Below are positions 61,142 through 64,000 of a stretch of DNA of 64,000 nt, piece after piece. Each line of letters opens with the position of its first letter. Within the stretch, counting starts at the first letter, position 1. The notes beneath the pieces were generated by a model. That model saw nothing but the letters and a program-made list of their open reading frames with translations. It ran no database searches and had not been told where the DNA came from. Source of the DNA: Aurantimicrobium minutum (lineage in GTDB: Bacteria > Actinomycetota > Actinomycetes > Actinomycetales > Microbacteriaceae); NCBI RefSeq assembly GCF_029893825.1, contig NZ_JARXXV010000001.1:1-64000 (forward strand). The letters run 5' to 3'. Made by a program: the position numbers and the translations under genes.

Positions 61142-61156
61142 TCGCACAACACTCGC

Positions 61157-61190
61157 ACGAGCGGGAGGGCCTTCGGGCTCTCCCGTTCGT
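61157..61190 (+). terminator. Terminator of the purine permease gene
   Basis: A 13-bp stem with two G-T wobbles around a CTTCGG-type loop, then TCATTTAA, 16 nt past the stop. Confidence 0.85.
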
Positions 61191-61251
61191 CATTTAACCC
61201 TGTGTGGATAACTTCTGAGGCAAACCCAAGAAGTTCAGTAGGTTTCCACAC

Positions 61252-61785
61252 ATGCGCGTGAAACCGTTATTCCTTATTCCCATAGTTGCTGTTGCTCTGG
61301 CTGCCTGTTCGACACAGGCAACTCCGAAACCACAGACAACACAAGCAGCAACTGAAAAGCCACTCTTCGCAACAGATGAAGAAGCGCTCGCAGCAGCTCA
61401 AGCTGCCTATGCCAACTACTTGGAAGTATCGGACCAGATAGCCCGTGATGGCGGAGCTAACCCTGAGCGGTTGAAGGGGTTGATCTCTGCAGGGTTGTAT
61501 AAAAGCCAACTAGATACGTATTCAACTGCTGCCTCAAATGGGTTAAAAGCGGTAGGTAGCTCAACTTTCAATCACTTCGAATTGCAAAATCGAAACTCAA
61601 ACACACTTACTAATTATGTTTGTCTAGATGTCTCCAACATCCGTGTTGTAGATAGTGCGAATACAGATCGAACGCCGGTAGATCGACCAAACATTCTTCC
61701 TTTGGAATTAACCTGGTCGGAAGATTCCGGTGTTTTGATTCTTCAAACGAGTGACGTATGGTCTGGCACAAACTTCTGCTCATAG
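61252..61785 (+). CDS. Lipoprotein of unknown function
   Basis: The 177-residue protein has a type II signal peptide: MRVKPLFLIPIVAVALAAC with lipobox L-A-A-C at 16-19. A Thr/Gln-rich spacer follows, then a globular domain of about 120 residues with two Cys (CLDVSNIRVVDS and the C-terminal NFCS) that could form a disulfide. Similar small lipoproteins occur in Micrococcales. It overlaps the next gene by 28 nt. Confidence 0.75.
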   Translation: MRVKPLFLIPIVAVALAACSTQATPKPQTTQAATEKPLFATDEEALAAAQAAYANYLEVSDQIARDGGANPERLKGLISAGLYKSQLDTYSTAASNGLKAVGSSTFNHFELQNRNSNTLTNYVCLDVSNIRVVDSANTDRTPVDRPNILPLELTWSEDSGVLILQTSDVWSGTNFCS

Positions 61786-62594
61786 GCCTTGTCCTCGCTT
61801 CAATAGTTTCCTTTCCGATGTCTTCCTTGGGCGCTTCGAATAGCTGTCAAGGGGGAGCATCTGTATTTGGTGGTTGTACCGGCGCCCAAACCTCCAACAA
61901 CTCTGTAGATGTCTGGGCGAGGTCTACTACTCCTGGTGGTTCAAGTAGTGCGGTGGTGCCTGCTGGCAGAAGCACGGGAACTAGGTCATCACAACCTCAG
62001 ACTTACTATCCATCCGGAACAGTTACTTTCAACTGCTTGGCTAGGAAAGCAACTATTGCGAGTTGTCGTAGTACTCCAGCTCCTGCAGCAGTACCCGTCT
62101 ACTACGCCCCTATTACGTTGGCAGATCTGGCTAACTTTGTTCCTCAACAGGCCACTCTCACTTCTCAGCCTCGTGGCTGGACAGTGGTCAATCTGAACAC
62201 TAACTTCATTGCCGGGGCTTCAACCCACGTGGTTTCGGGATCCTTGATGGGAAATAGTGCTGAGGTTCGTTTTACTCCTCACGCATATGACTGGAGCTAC
62301 GGTGATGGCGCCACCCAAACCACCAGTGTTGCTGGTTCCAGGTGGGATGTTCAGGGGTTACGTGAATTCTCACCAACTGCTACTAGTCATGTTTATGGTT
62401 CATTGGGTTCTTTCACTACCTCTGTTTATGTTCGCTACGGCGTTGAATATCGAGTGGGTGGGGGAGCATGGCTTCCTGTTGACGGAGAAGTATCCAGTGC
62501 GGCAACCACAACCGTGGTTATTGTTCAAGGTGCTGATACCGTGCTTGCCGCCCGTGATTGTTCTCAAGTTGGTGTGACGAGGAGCTGTCCCTAA
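61758..62594 (+). CDS. Secreted protein, PKD-like segment
   Basis: From ATG 61758 the protein has 278 residues with a signal peptide (about 1-26, ending SLGA). A Ser/Thr/Gly-rich region and several Cys (SNSCQGGASVFGGCT) come first. The later part contains YDWSYGDGATQTT, reminiscent of the W-x-F-G-D-G core of PKD domains, and SHVYGSLGSFTTSVYVRYG, which fits PKD strands. It overlaps the lipoprotein gene by 28 nt, so the two probably form a surface or secretion pair. Confidence 0.7.
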   Translation: MVWHKLLLIGLVLASIVSFPMSSLGASNSCQGGASVFGGCTGAQTSNNSVDVWARSTTPGGSSSAVVPAGRSTGTRSSQPQTYYPSGTVTFNCLARKATIASCRSTPAPAAVPVYYAPITLADLANFVPQQATLTSQPRGWTVVNLNTNFIAGASTHVVSGSLMGNSAEVRFTPHAYDWSYGDGATQTTSVAGSRWDVQGLREFSPTATSHVYGSLGSFTTSVYVRYGVEYRVGGGAWLPVDGEVSSAATTTVVIVQGADTVLAARDCSQVGVTRSCP

Positions 62595-62615
62595 CTTCAG
62601 CGCTATCGTGGTGGT

Positions 62616-63344
62616 GTGTCCAGCGCCAGAGTGAGTGAATTGATTGCCGAACTTCAGGGTGTGGCAAATCCTGCAATTGCGGAACATTCTCAGCGCTATT
62701 TCAAAACTGGGCCGGGCGAGTATGGCGAGGGTGACATCTTCATTGGCATTCGGGTGCCCGTCACTCGTTCTGTGGGCAAGAAATACAAAGACCTGTCGCC
62801 GGATGAAATCTATGAACTAGCGCAGTCCGAGATTCATGAAGTGAGACTGTGTGCTGTTCAGATCTTGGCAGAGCAGTTCAAACGTTTAAAGAATGTGGTG
62901 CAACAGGGTGAGTTATTCAACCTGTTGTTAGAGCTTGTCTCTTCTGGCCGAGTGAATAACTGGGATTTGGTCGACTCTTCGGCTCCCTATGTGGGGTCAT
63001 ATCTTGTTCATGTTCCAGACTCGGCACAGCTGCTTGATTCGTGGTCGTCTTCTGAGAACTTGTGGCAGCGGCGCACAGCTGTGATGTTGACGTTTGCTTT
63101 GATCCGAATGGACATCTACGAGCCAACAATGACTCTGTGTGAAAAGTTGTTGACCGATACTCACGACCTCATTCACAAGGCAACTGGATGGATGCTGAGG
63201 GAAGTGGGGCGCCGTGATCGTGGTGTTTTGCGCTCCTTCTTGGATTCTCATGCCTCGGTGATGCCTCGAACCATGCTCAGATATGCCATTGAACAGATGG
63301 AACCTCAGGAGCGTCAACACTATTTGGGGATGAAGTCGCGTTAG
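62616..63344 (+). CDS. AlkD-like DNA alkylation repair protein
   Basis: A 242-residue HEAT-repeat protein starting at GTG 62616. Typical AlkD motifs: YFKTGPGEYGEGDIFIGIRVP near 28-48, EVRLCAVQILAEQFK, the catalytic NNWDLVDSSAP near 115, LWQRRTAVMLTFALI and HKATGWMLREVGRRD. Such enzymes remove N3- and N7-alkyl bases by a non-flipping mechanism. It lies 21 nt after the secreted-protein gene. Confidence 0.93.
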   Translation: MSSARVSELIAELQGVANPAIAEHSQRYFKTGPGEYGEGDIFIGIRVPVTRSVGKKYKDLSPDEIYELAQSEIHEVRLCAVQILAEQFKRLKNVVQQGELFNLLLELVSSGRVNNWDLVDSSAPYVGSYLVHVPDSAQLLDSWSSSENLWQRRTAVMLTFALIRMDIYEPTMTLCEKLLTDTHDLIHKATGWMLREVGRRDRGVLRSFLDSHASVMPRTMLRYAIEQMEPQERQHYLGMKSR

Positions 63345-63467
63345 CCTGAAGTGGCACAGCAACCAACCTGAATCTGCTCAAGAAACACTCAGATAACACT
63401 CAGCTTGGTCATAGCTTCCACACAGATTCATCAGGAAAGCTAAGAGTGCTTGAAAGGAGCTTCTCGA

Positions 63468-64000
63468 ATGGTTGAGAACAACGACAAAGGTATCCCTGAG
63501 TATTACTTCCCTCCCGTGGGTGGAGAAACTCCACCACCTGCAGCACCCCCTGCTGCGGAGCAGGTAGTGCCAGAAACCTTCGTTGGACCAACTGCTATTC
63601 GTGAACGTAACCAGAGCAAGGTTGCCCCACTCGTTGCTGTTGCCGTTGTTGCTGCCCTTGTAGGCGGTATTGCAGGGGCCGGTGTTGTCGCAGTCATGGG
63701 TGCTCAAAACTCCAGTAACTCAGCTTCTAGTGCAGTTCAGGGCATCACCATTAACGACACCGACGAGGTCTCAACTGTCACAGCCGTTGCCGCCAAAGCC
63801 TCACCAAGTGTTGTCACCATCTCTGTGACCGGCACTGATGGTTCTGGGACTGGTTCAGGAGTGATCTTGAACAAAGAGGGCTATGTCCTCACCAACAACC
63901 ACGTGGCAACACTGGATGGCGCATCTAGTGATGCCAAGATCACCGTGCAGGACAACGACGGCAACATTTACCCTGCCTCCATCGTGGGAACTGACCCGAC
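63468..64000 (+). CDS. HtrA/DegP-type serine protease, N-terminal part (runs off the window)
   Basis: AAAGGAG (63453-63459) precedes ATG 63468. The visible 177 residues start with a Pro-rich cytoplasmic head (FPPVGGETPPP), one membrane helix (VAPLVAVAVVAALVGGIAGA), and the start of a trypsin-like domain: ASPSVVTISVTG, then the TNNHV motif with the catalytic His near residue 145. The Asp and Ser are beyond the window. Actinobacterial HtrA proteins act at the membrane in envelope quality control. Confidence 0.9.
   Translation, partial: MVENNDKGIPEYYFPPVGGETPPPAAPPAAEQVVPETFVGPTAIRERNQSKVAPLVAVAVVAALVGGIAGAGVVAVMGAQNSSNSASSAVQGITINDTDEVSTVTAVAAKASPSVVTISVTGTDGSGTGSGVILNKEGYVLTNNHVATLDGASSDAKITVQDNDGNIYPASIVGTDP

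Noticed and set aside
1-64000. CRISPR array, rRNA genes or intact IS elements
   Set aside because: No regularly spaced direct repeats of the right size, no rRNA sequence and no transposase with flanking inverted repeats were seen.

Overview
The window looks like a chromosome segment of a small-genome actinobacterium, most likely Microbacteriaceae (the gene content fits freshwater genera such as Aurantimicrobium or Rhodoluna). The reasons are moderate GC, a hut pathway beside an IclR regulator, an initiator tRNA-fMet without encoded CCA, surface proteins with LAxTG sorting signals (class E sortase type), and many GTG/TTG starts. The genus is inference; the phylum is more secure.

Left flank (1-1.99 kb): the end of an unknown gene, an MpaB/DUF2236 oxygenase and a convergent HisN-type phosphatase. 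Right flank (40.9-64 kb): tRNA-fMet, a beta-CASP metallo-beta-lactamase-fold protein, an SdpI-family protein, the histidine degradation genes hutG, hutI, hutU and hutH with a divergent IclR regulator, an SMR exporter, a Cys-Cys-rich micro-protein, a secreted HNH nuclease, an SDR/DUF2867 protein, a copper P-type ATPase, an SNF2-like helicase, a ZIP transporter, an alpha/beta hydrolase, an NCS2 purine permease, a lipoprotein, a secreted protein, an AlkD-like glycosylase and the start of an HtrA protease.

Between the flanks (1995-40947) sits a 38.9-kb integrated element. It is bounded by a perfect 42-bp direct repeat of the 3' part of tRNA-fMet. Its backbone is a tyrosine integrase (frameshifted), a MobF relaxase, SSB, HNH protein, a 5'-truncated type IV coupling protein, ParB (one internal stop), a replication-initiator-like winged-helix protein, an excisionase-like protein and an XRE protein. 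No type IV secretion genes are visible. It reads as a decayed integrative conjugative or mobilizable element carrying an AT-richer cargo.

The cargo is the most interesting part. A NarL/LuxR-type sensor kinase and response regulator lie beside four LAxTG surface proteins, three of them paralogues. All four appear to have seven propeller-type repeats. Nearby are an ABC exporter, at least two very small candidate peptide genes, lipocalin-like proteins, a double-CDGSH protein, an amidohydrolase, a luciferase-like oxidoreductase and a beta-helix protein. An inverted repeat resembling TGTAGCCC-NN-GGGCTACA recurs upstream of about ten of these genes, including the kinase, an 18-bp-core perfect copy between the regulator and a surface-protein gene, the ABC exporter and a 39-residue peptide. 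I propose a mobile, two-component-controlled surface-protein/peptide regulon; this is inference from sequence. The element also supplies a replacement terminator to tRNA-fMet, and its XRE reading frame runs through the attachment core, so that protein would have a different C-terminus in the circular form.
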